DNA from: Volutella citrinella
Taxonomy: Eukaryota; Ascomycota; Sordariomycetes; Hypocreales; Nectriaceae
DNA: 64,000 nt
Direction: 5' to 3'
Assembly: GCA_034401135.1 (NCBI GenBank)
Contig: JAWZSP010000007.1
Coordinates: 2,542,001 to 2,606,000, forward strand
The translations under genes were made by a program, and so were the position numbers. The notes below the pieces were generated by a model, which ran no database searches, was not told the origin of the DNA, and saw nothing but the letters and a program-made list of their open reading frames with translations. Shown one piece after another: positions 23,303 to 35,131 of this stretch (position 1 is the stretch's first letter; each line of letters begins with the position of its first letter).

Positions 23303-25007
23303 ATGGATTTGACAGGCGCTTTGTCCATAGTCGATGTTGGTCCTGAAGACGACAACGGCGAGAATCCAACCGCGATGCCTTTTCGGCCGAGAACCACAGT
23401 ACCGGAACAATTGGGCGGCGATGCAGAAGCAGAAGCACATGCACATGCACAAACACAGGCGGAATCAGAAGCACCAACAGATGGCATGCCCACAGGCTCA
23501 GGCGAGAACCCGACCATCAGCTTTCCTCTGTGGCCACTGGAGCAAAACTCCCCGCGACGCTTCATCCGCATCGCAATGACTCTTCCTTGGGACCGGCATG
23601 AGGGCATCCTCGAGCCCCAGGTCGACGAATTGACACGGGCTGTAACGGACGCATTGTACAACACCATTGCTCACTGGCCCTTTCTTGGGGGGTATTTTCG
23701 TGCTTCAGAGACAGAGCCGACACATGTTAAGCTCAGGTATCAACGCCATCTCGACAGACGTCGAATAGCTTGGCTCATCAGCGTTCGCCCGCAGCCCAAG
23801 GCCCGTAAACCTCACCCTGCGAACATGTATGAGCTATCCCCATACTGTTTCAGAAAGAAGCTCTTCTTCTGGGAAGTGGACCCAGAAGATGGTGTTTTCT
23901 TCCCGCCTGTGACGCTGAAAGTCAATTTTGGGGAGGGCATGGTGATCCTTGGCTTCGCCTTCAGTCAGATCATATTTGATATGGAGTTTGTTCGGAACTT
24001 TCTTCACCGCTTCGCCACGAACACGCATAGCGCTGGGCTCGACAACTTTCAAGGTGAGTCTTGCTTGCCAAGTCAGTTCGGTCCCCGCGTTGACCGGAGC
24101 CACAGCGGAACATAGACCGATGCTCGGTACCTCCGAACCAGAAATAGACCCTGAGTGCTTTTCATGCTACGATTGGAGCAACGCATTCGTAGAGCCAGGC
24201 ATGCCACAAAACCGCCTGGTCCATCAAATCATAACTCTAAATCTCCACAAAGTCCAGTTTCTGCGAAATCGTGTTCGGAGAGGCATGGAGCTGGGCAGGA
24301 TTGCCGGTGTTGCGCTTTATCAGGACTGTATTTTGGCTCTGTTCTGGATTATGATTATGCGCGGGCGCTATGAGGACGGCCGATTCAAATACAACGAAGT
24401 AGCTCGTTTGAACGTCTCGCTGCCGGGACAGCACGCAATTCGGCAACCACCTAGGGCCGATCCACGGTATTTTGGGAATTCAACTGTCACGACAGTTGCC
24501 TTTGCAGACGCCGAAGAGCTTATTGGAGCGCCTCAGAACCCGGAAGAGGAGCTCCCACCCTTTGTAACCCGCCGTCAACTCGCCACGACCACAAAATTGC
24601 TTCACTCAGTGATCCACGACGTCAAAGAGTCTGAAATCGAGTCGCTCGCCGCACTGAAAAGGACTATTGCGCCAAAGGATGATATCACAGCCTATGAACG
24701 GGCACTGTCTCGCCGGACTGACTCTCTTACCTTTGAAGACTGGACATTAATCGGCGCTGAAACCCCAAGCGGCCTGCCTTACCTGATAGGAGATCCGCCA
24801 GCATTTTTTCCCTGTTTGGACGACCAACAAGAAGGCAGCATCATCCTTCTCCCCCGAGAAGGCGAATACGGGGGTGAGGCTGACTGGAATGTGTATGTTT
24901 GCCTAGCCGAGGTCGACATGGACCGCTTTCTATACCAACTAGATGTCGAGGGTTGGTGGTCCTATCCAACCGCGGAAGTGACGAATGGACATTACGGTGC
25001 CCGCTAA
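23303..25007 (+). CDS. BAHD/trichothecene-acetyltransferase-like protein, His motif lost
   Basis: Exons 23303..24053 and 24106..25007, about 550 residues. The fold signature of the fungal BAHD-like transferase family (PF02458 type) is visible: PLWPLEQNSPRRFIRIAMTLPW, then LYNTIAHWPFLGGYF, with a late FEDWTLIGAE region. The catalytic HHxxxD is replaced by Ser221-Gln222-Ile-Ile-Phe-Asp226, so the general base His is Gln while the structural Asp remains. The second family motif DFGWG is also not evident; DWTLIG takes about its place. The protein is thus probably a non-acetylating or differently working relative. An Ala/His/Gln repeat (AEAHAHAQTQAES) lies at about 45-60. Not part of an evident trichothecene cluster. 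Confidence 0.78.
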
Positions 25008-26888
25008 TTAGTCCAAACGTAGTTCGTTTTGTTATATCAGTTCCCACGTTTGCAAAGAGCTCTGGCGATGAGCTCAGGGGGTCTATGGATAGATCACTAG
25101 AGAAGACTCATATTGCGGATATGAATAGAGCAAATATTTCTCCTACCAGGCGGCCATCTCTTCAGCCATGAAACTCTCCAATTACAAGGCCTGTGGGGAG
25201 GGGGGCATATCGTTGCTTCAGACGTAGAAACAGACCTTCATTTGGGCTCGCCAGGTCTTTCTAGGTATGGACACAGCGTCACGCACGACATGTGGTTTGG
25301 AATCAGATAATTCGATGGAAAGTATAAGCGAGAAAATTATTGCAGATCCGTGACAAATGGCCAAGATTCTTGGCCGCACTGAATGCTGCTTCGGGTGGTA
25401 TCATGCGTCGCTCCAGTTCCCGTTTTGTCATGGCAGCCTATTATTAACCATGGTGTGGGTTCAATTGCGGGGTGTTGCAACGCAATGTCTGGGCTTTGAG
25501 GCGGCTAAATTAACGGCAAAAGGTTGTTTCCTTCGTGGCAGTCGAGTGTTGAGGCCCCAGAGGGCGTAGAGTCTAGATTGGGCGGTGGTTGTGAGACACG
25601 AGCCGCGAGAGAATGGGCCTGGACTGCAAACTCTTAAGCGACAACGCTGTGATGGATCCGAGACACGATGCGAAGCGTCAGGTCACGGAAGGATTCCGCC
25701 GTAACGTATTTGACTGTGGAGTGCACCCTTGGGGCTACCATTCGTGTGATGTTGGCGAATGGCGTGCTTCTCATCACTTAATGAGATGCTTTTGGCGACG
25801 GAATGTGACATTGAGGGGCATCCAGCCAATCCCCGGTTTCCGTTTCAAAGGCAAAGTATACTTCGAAAACGGTAGCCGCAACCTGGCCAGTTTTCAACCA
25901 GTCAGGGACGTAAACGCCGACGCGCATGTTTCGGCAATCTGAACAAAACGGGACGTCTCGGGCTCCATGTTGCTTAAACCAGGGCTTGTACGACACCTGT
26001 GGCATGGAATTAGGTAGGCATCGTAGGGCACGGGCACAGCTTTAATGGGGGACGTCGATTACACCAGGTGCAAGGTATTGAACCGTCTTGGCGAGAACGT
26101 GAGGCTGAAAGCAGAGTCTTGACTGCGGCCGGCCGGTAGAGTTTCGAGGCCCGGTTCATGATAGAGTTGTGGCAATCGCCAAATAAAGATCTCATTAAGG
26201 AGTACTCTGCGATCTGCATCTCGTTCATCTGCGTCGAAAGCTTACCGTCGAGCCAACGGCCTTGGCAGATCAGCTGGAGCCGTGACATTGCCTCAAGTCC
26301 GGCCACGGAGGGCACGGGGAAAGTCATTGGCCGAGAGTTTTCTCAATGCGTACGGCGCCCAAAGTGACAGGCGAGCGAGTCCGAGATCTAAGACATGTGC
26401 CCGCACTCAGGTGGGAGCTGCCAAGTGCGGGACCGCAGGGTCCAACAAAGGCAAAGAGTGGGTTTGCTGAGGGCGAAAAGCAGCCTCCTCTACGCACTCA
26501 GCTCCCTTCAGGGTTCAGCCATGTAATAACGGAGGCCAGACTCTCGGCGGGTCGGGATCAAGGCCCCTCTGCTGCGGCGGCCCCGGAGCTCGCGGAGCTC
26601 GAGCTGCCCGTTTCCGTGAGATGGTGGCACCGCTCCATCGTCCATGCTGTCCAATGTGGTCGCTCCTTGGCGAGATCTTCTGTTGGCTCTATCGGTCCTG
26701 TTGGTCCTGATGGCCTTGGCTGGATCTTTGCTCTGAGAGGATGTGACAGTCCCCAGGATTCTCGGATTCGGCCAACAGCTCAGCCTGTCTGCTGGCGATC
26801 TGCGAGCAGTAGATAACCAGCCCGTGTCCTGTCTCAAACATGAGGGGAGCTATGGTCTCAGAGCTCCATCACCATAAATGGATCCAGG
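25008..26888. other. Intergenic region, 1.9 kb
   Basis: No supported gene. The frames between 25357 and 26816 are short, overlap on both strands and lack domains. Base composition is even, without the C-to-T signature of RIP. Confidence 0.45.
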
Positions 26889-27740
26889 ATGAAGGCCGCC
26901 ATTGTTCCGGGCGCTGCCTTAGTGATGTCGGTTTCCGCGAAGCGGTACATCTACACCACCAAGACAGTGACAGAATGTTTCAGTACCAGGGCTACGGAAT
27001 TCGGCCCTCCTGCGCCAACACAAAGGCCTGACGGCTACTGGACAATCCGGATGCCTGAGTGTCAAGACTGCGGGTGCCCAGATTGTGCATACACTCACGA
27101 ATACACGGCGACACTCGACATCTTCTACCCCAGTGGCATTGCAAAGTGGCCATATTCGATCCGGGAGGTGTATCGAGGCATGTCAAAGATGCCCGTTGTG
27201 GCAACCCCGACGACAATACCATACGCATTCACAACTTCGGTCGAAACCTGTCGGATCTGCGGGGACGAGCCTGTCATCGCCACAATGACATATCCTCTCG
27301 GGGCTCATCCTTATCAAGAACACGCCGCTCGCGTTACCGAGCCTCCAGCCTTGGACCAGGTTCTCCCATCGACGATGCGGCCCCAACTGACAACTGAGAA
27401 ATCTGCTGCATCCAAAGGCGGCGTCGAGAACAGTGCTGATGTCGAAGAAGCCCCAGCCCCAGCCCCAGCCTCGTCCACGAGGAGGTTCGCCATACGAGGC
27501 GGAATCTGGCCTGCAAGCGATGACGAAACGGATAGTCTTCGGACGAACGAGGACGACGACGACAGACTGACGCTGAAAAATCGCAGGGTCACGAAGATTG
27601 GGAGCACGACAGGCGGCGACGCAGACGAGACTCCGACACCTACAGCAAGTTTGGCCGATGCCACCACCCCAAACACCGACGACGACAATCCAGATACGAG
27701 TTTCCTGCAGCTCATTGTCCCTCTGGCGTTTTTAATCTGA
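26889..27740 (+). CDS. Predicted secreted Cys-containing protein, possibly GPI-anchored
   Basis: Intronless, 283 residues, no family recognised. The N-terminus has a short hydrophobic segment (AAIVPGAALVMSVSA) with a possible signal-peptidase site before KR. A Cys-rich module follows at about 30-125, with one isolated Cys, a CxxCxCxxC cluster (CQDCGCPDC) and a later CxxC. The second half is low-complexity and acidic (PAPAPA, DDETDS, DDDD), like a wall-spanning stalk. The protein ends with a hydrophobic stretch (FLQLIVPLAFLI) after a small polar run, compatible with a GPI signal although short. Such architecture fits cell-wall or host-interface proteins of fungi. The start ATG is the one that gives the signal peptide. 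Confidence 0.66.
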   Translation: MKAAIVPGAALVMSVSAKRYIYTTKTVTECFSTRATEFGPPAPTQRPDGYWTIRMPECQDCGCPDCAYTHEYTATLDIFYPSGIAKWPYSIREVYRGMSKMPVVATPTTIPYAFTTSVETCRICGDEPVIATMTYPLGAHPYQEHAARVTEPPALDQVLPSTMRPQLTTEKSAASKGGVENSADVEEAPAPAPASSTRRFAIRGGIWPASDDETDSLRTNEDDDDRLTLKNRRVTKIGSTTGGDADETPTPTASLADATTPNTDDDNPDTSFLQLIVPLAFLI

Positions 27741-29463
27741 GAGGCGGTAGAGCCGACGACGGAAGGATGATGACGGATTTGAGATTTCCATGATACCCTG
27801 GGTTTGTTTAACAAAGGAGAGAGGCGTTTGTTGTAGGGCAATGGATGTCGGCAGGAGAGTGTTTATCTTGGCCGTGTAGAGGGATACCTTACCGTCCACT
27901 GTCACGATACTTGTGCGGTGTCGTGGTGCTGGTCACGCGCAAGCCGGCACCAAACGCGAATGAGATGATTGCTTGACGCATCCGATGCTTGCGTACTTAC
28001 ACGGCTGTGTTTTGATGAGATGGGATAAGCTTATAAAATTACGGGGATGTAAATCAATCCGCGGAGGCTACAAGCAAGGATGTGAAACAATGAAACTGCA
28101 GACCCAGGCAAAGGGAAGCGCCATCAGCGGCCGGGGCGTCGTTTCAGCACCTGCCACAGCTATATGGATAGCGAGGCAGGCATTCCTTCCATTGACCTGT
28201 GATGAAAATATGCCACCAGTCTTGAATGGCCGTCAAACAGAGCAGCGTGTTGCACTGGGTCGCATCCGGCAGACAAACATGGCCACCAGGGCGGTCGTAA
28301 TTCTTCCCTGTGGCCTGTGTGCAGTAAACAGCTGCGAGTGGGCATCTGCTGACGACGTCGTTGCGAGCGGGCCGGATTTGGACGTGACATGCGCAGAGAC
28401 GAATGGGGCCGTGATGGAGCTGAACGTCATCAGGCATACGAAGTCCCATTCGCAAAAATCATGCTGACTGGGCCGTTCGCCTTCCGGGGCTACAGCGACG
28501 GAGGGCGACGGCGAGGACCTGAGCCGAAACGCGCACTCTCATGGGTTCGCCGTGGATCTGTCGGCACATTGGGGCCAATGGCAGCCCGCGTGATTGGCTT
28601 GGCTGGCAACGTTCCCTGGTGGACAGCGTCGTGGCGCAGTGCCTTGGAGGCGTGGCTCTGCCACTAAAGTGGAGGCGCTGTGTCTTCACTGCCGTCGTAG
28701 GGCTCATTGCCGTCATAATTAGCTGCTAGCGCAGCCGTCCAAGCTGCCTCCAGGGGGAGTGCCGCGGCCAGGCTGCTTTTCTCCGTCGCAGGGTGGGCGC
28801 TAGAACCCAGCCTGCAGCCAGATTAGTGGTTGAGGCGCTGGAAAGGCGACGACCCGCGGACAGTTACGCGTGTTGTGCAGTGTGCAGGTCAGCCTAGTGG
28901 ACTGGGCGCTCACCAGCTCCGTAGCTGGGCATCCTTGACGCACGCGCACCCCGACTGCTAAGGTTGGTGCTGATGTGTGCGGCTGCGGCTGACCAGGAAA
29001 CGTAAAAGGAATCAGGCTTTCCCACTCAGCTCGCCCTCGAGGCGAAGTCTCTTTCTCTCTCCGATCTCGTCCCAATACACCTCCTCACTCTCTGCCATTC
29101 CATTGTCGCGACATCGACGGCAAGCAACGACAATCCAACGAGGCGACGTCAACAACCAGCGACTTCGCTCTATAATTATTTGCGTTTTACGTTGGCGCTC
29201 CACCCTGTCGGAACCACCCCCCCTGGCCCTGGATACGAGATCACTCTGCGACAGCCTGGCAACAACACCTCGGCGCTAGAGTTACAGCTCGATCCCCTAC
29301 TCTGCCCAGCTTCGTCACCACCTCACACCTGCAAGCCTCCATTGCGGCAACAAGACTACTGAATTCGAGGTCGACCCTCTCCTCTGCCATCTCGCCAGTC
29401 TGGCCTTGACTACCCTCGCCTCCTCGTAAACCTCTCGACGCCCACCCTCACACAGCCAGCAAA
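27741..29463. other. Intergenic region, 1.7 kb
   Basis: Between the secreted protein gene and the MARVEL gene. The longest frames (27973-28467 and neighbours) have no domain and conflict on opposite strands. A TATAATTATT lies at 29171-29180 and the last about 400 bases are CT-rich, so the right end is likely promoter and leader of the MARVEL gene. Confidence 0.45.
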
Positions 29464-30427
29464 ATGGGGATCAACCTACCACCACACTTGGTGCCTATCG
29501 TCAAGCTGGGCCTGCACGGCTTCCAGATTGTGACATCCTTCGTCATCTGGTGTATGGAGATTGCCGTATTCCGCGGCGAGGATGCCCAGATCACCGGTCC
29601 AAACGGATGGACATTTGGTGTCGTGAGTCGCATCGGCCCCCAACTCTCGGCTGAGGATGGTGTTGTGCTAACAAGACTTGTTGCCAGTGCTTTCTTTCCA
29701 TCCCAGCCTGGATCTTCCTGGTCATGACCCCCCGATTCGGCCGGACGCGCAAGTACGCCAACCCGCACGCCATGCTCGGAGTGGACGCTGCCTTCATCAT
29801 CATCTGGATTTCCGCCTTCTCTACCCAAGCCTACTACAACGGTCAGAAGCACTGTGGCAAGGTCTGCAATATCAGCGGTGCCATTGTTGGCCTAGGTGTT
29901 CTAGTTGCGTAAGTAATTATCTATCCCTCGACTAATTCTAGGGCCTTTGTACTGACCATGGTTTCGTATGCAGTTTGGCTTTTGGTGCCACGACTTTCGT
30001 CAGCGCATTTACCCTTTACTACTGGAAGGAGCACGGCGAGCTCCCCGGCTACGACAGCCGCCAGATTCGTGGCGGCGAGAACATTGATCCCGACAAGGCT
30101 GCCTTTTCAATGGCTCCCCACGACGACGAGGCCTACGAGCGGGTCAACATGGACGACCACGAGCCCTCTGGAGCATACGGCAGTGGCAGCTACAATAGCC
30201 AGGTCCGTTACGGCGACGGCAACCCCTACACTGCCACCGATGACGATGATATCCGCTACGGCTCCATGCCTCCCCGCAACAATAACAACACCATGTTCGA
30301 GTCAGAGACGGAATATCAGGGCAACGCTCCCCCCTCGATGCCGTACGGCAATCCTGCTCCGGGCGGCAAACCCTACTCTGACTCACCAGCACTCTTCCCT
30401 GCCGGCAACTACGACCGCGGTCACTAA
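29464..30427 (+). CDS. MARVEL-domain integral membrane protein
   Basis: Exons 29464..29622, 29688..29908 and 29974..30427, about 277 residues. Four hydrophobic segments (starting VKLGLHGFQIVTSFVIWCME, CFLSIPAWIFLVMT, AFIIIWISAFS and GAIVGLGVLVALAFGATTF) give the four-helix MARVEL topology with both ends cytosolic. Two Cys in HCGKVCN lie in the second outer loop. The last about 120 residues are polar and rich in Asn, Gly, Tyr and Pro, as in fungal MARVEL/Nce102-like proteins of plasma-membrane domains and eisosomes. Exon 1 ends at phase 0 before GTGAGT; both introns are 65 nt. Function in the fungus is not known from sequence. Confidence 0.87.
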
Positions 30428-30916
30428 GCGACCGCGGGCATGGCACTGTCAATTGTAGTAGAATTGGAAACTTGCGATTGCAGGCTGGTGTATTTCTGGG
30501 ATTTATTCGCGGAGCGTCATGGGGGGAGTGGAGGGGACTATAGATGAGTGCTAACCACGGTTGCAACTCACGGGACCAATGTATGGTAGATAACGTCTCT
30601 GGTAAAGGGGCGTTCACGGCGTCATGTTATACTTGCTGGAATTCTAGTTCTCGGCTCTGGCTTGGCCAGACGGAATAGATGTGCACAATATGTAGACAAC
30701 GGTACAAAAACAAGTTCTTGCAATGTGTGTAGCGAACGAGGGGGGGAAACAACAGAATATAAATTTGCATATCAGCCACTGCCAATGTGTTTTTGTGCCC
30801 GTAACTCCCAACGCCGTCTCCTTTGTCTTTCTAGCCTTCCGATGCTCCCATCTCATCATGTATATCCAATCCAATCACAGGCCTAACATGCCCTTTTGCG
30901 CGTTTGCACCACTGGC
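30428..30916. other. Convergent 3' intergenic region
   Basis: Contains the 3' ends of the MARVEL gene (+) and NOP16 (-). No coding sequence is seen. Confidence 0.45.
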
Positions 30917-31680
30917 TCAAGCCTTCATTTTGCGGATGCGCTTGGCGATATCCGCGGCGGTCTGCTGCATGGGGTTGAGCTTACGGTCCTTGGCCATGGC
31001 GAGCGTGTTGTCGCCGTGCTTAGCGACCAGGGCCTCGAGCCATTCGGCCTCGCGCGAGCTCTGGTGGCGGGGCTTCTTCACCTCGGGCAGGCGGCTCTCC
31101 TCCACGAGGGACTTGATGATGTCGGTGGCCTCCGGGTCGTCCGCAATGCCGCCCCACTCGTCGGCGGCCTCGTCGTCGTCATCGTTGTCCAGGTCGTTGA
31201 GCGGGTCGTTGAGCGGGTTGGGCCGGGCGTGGCCCAGGATGCGGATAATCTTGCCGTCGGCGTCACGCTCGACGCGGGCCTCGGAGACGACGGCGTTCTC
31301 CACGGACGCGATGGCGAAGGGGTCGTCGGCCGAGATTCTCGTCGTCGTGGGGGCGCCGAGGCGCTTCTCAACGCCGCCGGTCGGGGCCTTGAGGCGGGCA
31401 ACGAGACCCAGGCGGCGATAGTTTTGCGAGAGGGTCTCATTCTTGTTCCTATTCTCCCGCGTTAATCTCGAGGCTCCCATAGCTAGACAGGCTCCCCCTC
31501 TCCGAGGCTCTGCGGTGTACGAAGAGCCCAGAGCGAGGAGTCTCGGGAGCAAGCGGCGGCGTACCAGTTCTTCGCAATGATGTCGTTGCCACGGGGGTTG
31601 AGGATCTTCTTGGTCCGGTTGGGCTGGCGGACCGTGCTGCGCGAGGATCTGCGCTTCTTCTTCTGGAGTTCTCGTCCCAT
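30917..31680 (-). CDS. nop16: 60S ribosome biogenesis factor Nop16
   Basis: Nucleolar protein of the early pre-60S particle. Exons 31680..31565 and 31448..30917, about 215 residues. The N-terminus MGRELQKKKRRSSRS is highly basic; GNDIIAKNW is joined across the intron to NKNETLSQNYRRLGL, which is the diagnostic Nop16 segment. The C-terminus has the family ending with MAKDRKLNPMQQTAADIAKRIRKM. The intron (116 nt) has donor GTACGC and acceptor AATAG. A longer upstream start on exon 2 alone would miss the conserved N-terminus. Telomere-like repeats lie 23-170 bases upstream, in keeping with ribosome-biogenesis regulation. Confidence 0.93.
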
Positions 31681-32371
31681 GATGGATAGTCTCGCTGAAA
31701 ACTTAGGGTGCTGGATGTGGGTTTTCAGAATGGGAGGGTGGTTGGCAGACGGATCGCTGTTGGTGAAGCGCCCGCCAAAATTTCTGATTGGGAGTCTTAT
31801 CGATAAGACACCCTGCTGCGCTAGCCTCAGAATGGTTCCAGGGTTAGGGTTGCTGGATCCGATGATGGTTTCGCCGGCCTCCATCCGAGCCTTCTTTAAC
31901 AACAAATACTATGGATCCAACCGAGGCGAGTAGATTGATCGATCTGGCTAATTCATTGTGTACTTCTCTTTATTATAATGCTGGCGCTCCGAGACTTGCC
32001 CCCCAGACAGTACTCAGCCCGGCTTTATTACTGAAGGCTTTATTCGACACCACCTCCCAGTCAATTTACTCAGAGTCTAGATGTCCCAAGGTCATGAGCT
32101 ACTGCTAATATTTGTTTGGCCGAAGACTCAATTTCGGAATGAAGTGATCACGAAAATGGAGGATGGTTAGACAAATTACCGGGACACCTGTAACTAATTC
32201 TCACCTACATTACCCTGCACCGCTTTAGGTGGCCGTAGCCTTATTACAATTCACAAACTGGCGAACAGGTCGCGATGTGGTTCAGTCACGCCTTCTAAAT
32301 CTAATCGCCTGACGACTAAGGTAAAGAAAAATGCCTCGTCAATTCGTTGATTAATCTAGGTTAGGCAATGC
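31681..32371. other. NOP16 promoter and TDA3 3' region
   Basis: A 691-base tandem spacer. The NOP16-proximal part holds TTAGGG motifs (see separate entry). The distal part (31930-32370) is AT-rich and holds nothing recognisable. Confidence 0.5.
31840..31851 (-). promoter_or_regulatory. Telobox (TTAGGG repeat) upstream of NOP16
   Basis: AGGGTTAGGGTT here, read as AACCCTAACCCT toward NOP16, is 160 bases before its start codon. A further TTAGGG is at 31703-31708. TTAGGG-type boxes bound by Tbf1-like factors are established at ribosomal and ribosome-biogenesis promoters in several fungi. Here the site is seen; the binding is inferred. Confidence 0.55.
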
Positions 32372-33793
32372 CTATACCTTGAACTTGCGCGGGTCAAGCT
32401 TGTCTACGTTTGCGCTCTTGGCGGCGCCGTCAAACACAAACTCAGACATCAGCTTGCCTGTGCCAGGGCCATTCTGGATACCCCAGCATGTGTGGCCCGC
32501 CGCCACGAACAGCCCCGGGACGACAGTCTTGCCGATGAGCGGTCCGCTCTCCTGGCCGAAGCGGATGTGCTGAGGCAGGTAACAGGCCTGCTTGGCCTTG
32601 ATGGGCGCCGTTGCTAGGACGGGGCTGAAAGTGCTAATGTATGAGATTATGTCGTCGCACTGCGACTCGTCAAACCGGACCTCGTCTGCCGTGTCCGGCA
32701 AGGGAACTGCCGTATCTGGTTCTCCTAGACATTCTGTCAACATCGAACTTGTAGGCTCATCTCATGGCTTCACGTACCGCAGGCATAAACTTCTCCAAAG
32801 GGCCTGGCGTAGATTTCGGGATCCACGCGGCCCTTGTGTCTCCGGGGCTTCCCCACCTTGGCACGGTGCTCAGGCACGAAGCCGGATGGCAGCTCAATGT
32901 CTGTGAAGACGGCATATGGGGATACATCCGCCTCATAAACGACGCTGTGGGCTCTGAGTCCCTCGACCTTGGAACGCGGAACGAGCTGGCCAGTCCAGGG
33001 CCCAGCAGCTACGACGATGTCCGTCACATCCTCGATGGATTTGGCCTCATTGGTCTCGCGGTCTAGATAGTCGATGCCCTGTACACCGGCTTTTGAAGAC
33101 CTGATTTTGGTTACTTTGGAATTGGTGCGAATATCGACGCCCGCTTCCCTGGCAAGCTCCGATATCGAGGTGGTAAAATGAAAAGGATGGACTTGAGCCG
33201 TCTCGGTAGCGCCTGGCGAGCCCATCACGGCCCAGTCGTTGATGATATCTCGATCTACCCAGTCGAGGTCGACCGGCAGACTGCCGGGGGCCAATAGGTC
33301 TTTCGCAGCGCCATTCTGCTTTGGTAGTTTCTCCCATTCCTTGCTGGAGCCATCGTCGGCTGCTGCTCCCTTTGCGCGCCGCAAAGCCTCGATCCTACTC
33401 TGTGGTACCTTGGCATTAAAGCTTCCACAGCCAAGCTTGCGATAGCCCCATCTCTGGGCACCACCGTGCTCAGCGGCGAGCTCCGCGTGCAGCTTGTAAG
33501 ATAGCGGTACCAGGGGTTGCGGGTAAGCCCAGAGGGCGAGGAGGCCGCCACTTTTGCCCGAGGCTCCCGGCGCTATTGCTGGGGCGGCCTCAAGGAGGGT
33601 GATGGTGTGCAGGGCGCTGTTATATTTGGGATGCCGGGTGAGATAGTAGGCTGTTGTGCTGCCGATGATACCGCCGCCTGAGGAGGTTTGAGTGTCAACG
33701 GGGGTGGGTTTGCGCCTGGGCATGGGCAGGCCACAACGAAGAGATGGGAGGGAGCAACTAACCGACAACGACGATGTTGCGTTTTCCGTCCAT
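32372..33793 (-). CDS. FAD-dependent oxidoreductase, Tda3-like
   Basis: Exons 33793..33763, 33677..32778 and 32724..32372, about 427 residues. A 31-nt first exon encodes the first beta strand and is joined to GGGIIGSTTAYYL, restoring the dinucleotide-binding GxGxxG. The middle contains GASGKSGGLLALWAYP, a FAD-contacting loop of DAO-type oxidases, and VVAAGPWTG. The C-terminal exon has PGLFVAAGHTCWGIQNGPGTGKLM, the second FAD contact typical of this group. Closest family I recall is yeast Tda3/Irc-type putative oxidoreductase linked to endosome-to-Golgi retrieval, but the substrate is unknown. It is divergent from GPX across 1.3 kb. Confidence 0.87.
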
Positions 33794-35131
33794 ACTCAAC
33801 AGAGGGGGCTCCTACTCGGGCCCGTGTTTGAATCGGAGGTGGCGTGAATCGGTGCCCGGTAGTAAGTAGCAGGACGTTGGTTGTGGATCGGCGCCGACTC
33901 AACAGACTGAAGGTCGGACTGCACGTCGGGAGCGTCCAATCCCCGCGCCGATGATGCAAGCGGGAAGCGGGGCAACGGCGGTGACGGGCGCCTGGGGAGC
34001 TCCGTGGTCCGTGGAGGTGGGTGAAGGTGGGATTGGCCCTAGGCGAGAAGTGGTGGGGTCTGCCGTAGGTCGGAGAGATAGATTCGGCCGTCGGCTAGAT
34101 TGGGGAAAACCCGACGCCAGTTTTCCGAAATTAAAAATGGCTGCCCTGGCAGGTCGGCGGCGGGTTGCTGGACTGATGAGGAGGAGTGTTGGCAGCTCGG
34201 CGATGGTTACCAACTTGAGGCATGGAGGCTGGAGAACAAACCAGGCCGTTGTCTTGTGAATCCGTCGTGTAGGCCCCAACTGCTAGAGCGAACAGCGTAG
34301 TGGGGGTGGGGTGCAGTGGGAGAGCTTGGCACAGCAACGCAAATGCACAGGTGTACAGCAATTAGGCGGCCCGGCTCTTCACATGGGCAACCACAAGCAA
34401 ACAGACAGCCAACCTAATGGAAGTCAAGGCCACGTCCAGAGTACTATAGTTACAGTGCTCTAATATCCCGTGGCATCGCCGTCACCGGGGTGGCAATGCA
34501 AAAAGCCTGCGTGGATTCCACATTCACGGCTCCGGGCCATGCGGACCATTAATAATGCACCGCTTTGCAACACAGCGTACAGCACGGTGCTGCTGGATGT
34601 CCACCAACCAGGCTCCCTACGTCACTATCCAGATCAGGCCCTCATGCCGAGGCCTGCCCACTCAGCGGCCGTCACAGCTCGGCCGTCCCTCCTTCATGCG
34701 CGCCATCATCCCGCCCTCCATCACTAGCACCGCCTGCGAGCCAGAGATCCTGTCTCGACCGTACGAGTACGACTCAGGCCAGCTCGTGCCGGCCGATCGT
34801 GATTCCAAATACCGACCGTTTTGCATCGGATCGTGCAGCGTCAGTGCCGCATTGAGCCGTGGAGCATCACACACTCTCCGTCATGCCCCTGCAGCGCCTT
34901 GCGCGGCCATCGCGAGGCACAGTGACTGGCCTATTGAATAAGAATAATAAATGCCCACTCGGTACCGCGGCTGGGTCTCGAGGTTTCTTGCTACAAAGCT
35001 CCCCACCAGCGCCCCAGACCAAGTTCGCAAACTTCTCCCGCTTCACCACCACAACCCAACTGCGCTCGCACGCCTTCGATTCTCCTTTGCATCGTGATAC
35101 CCCGACAAGAAGACACTGTCGCTATTCCACA
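33794..35131. other. Divergent promoter region TDA3/GPX
   Basis: A 1.3 kb spacer. The right part (34859-35131) is an open frame in phase with GPX and may encode an N-terminal extension (separate entry). The rest shows no coding potential. Confidence 0.45.
34883..35131 (+). other. In-frame presequence-like extension upstream of GPX
   Basis: From ATG 34883 the frame stays open for 83 codons into the GPX start at 35132. The encoded stretch is rich in Arg, Ser and Thr, has no Glu and only two Asp, begins PLQRLARPSRGTV and ends RRHCRYST. That is what a mitochondrial presequence with a matrix-protease site looks like. Use of the upstream ATG, alone or besides 35132, would give a second isoform. 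Confidence 0.5.

Noticed and set aside
23303..25007. Trichothecene biosynthetic cluster
   Set aside because: Only a distant transferase relative lacking the catalytic His; no terpene cyclase or P450 nearby.
31840..31851. Telomere or internal telomeric repeat
   Set aside because: Only two units, placed in the NOP16 promoter; a regulatory box is the simpler reading.
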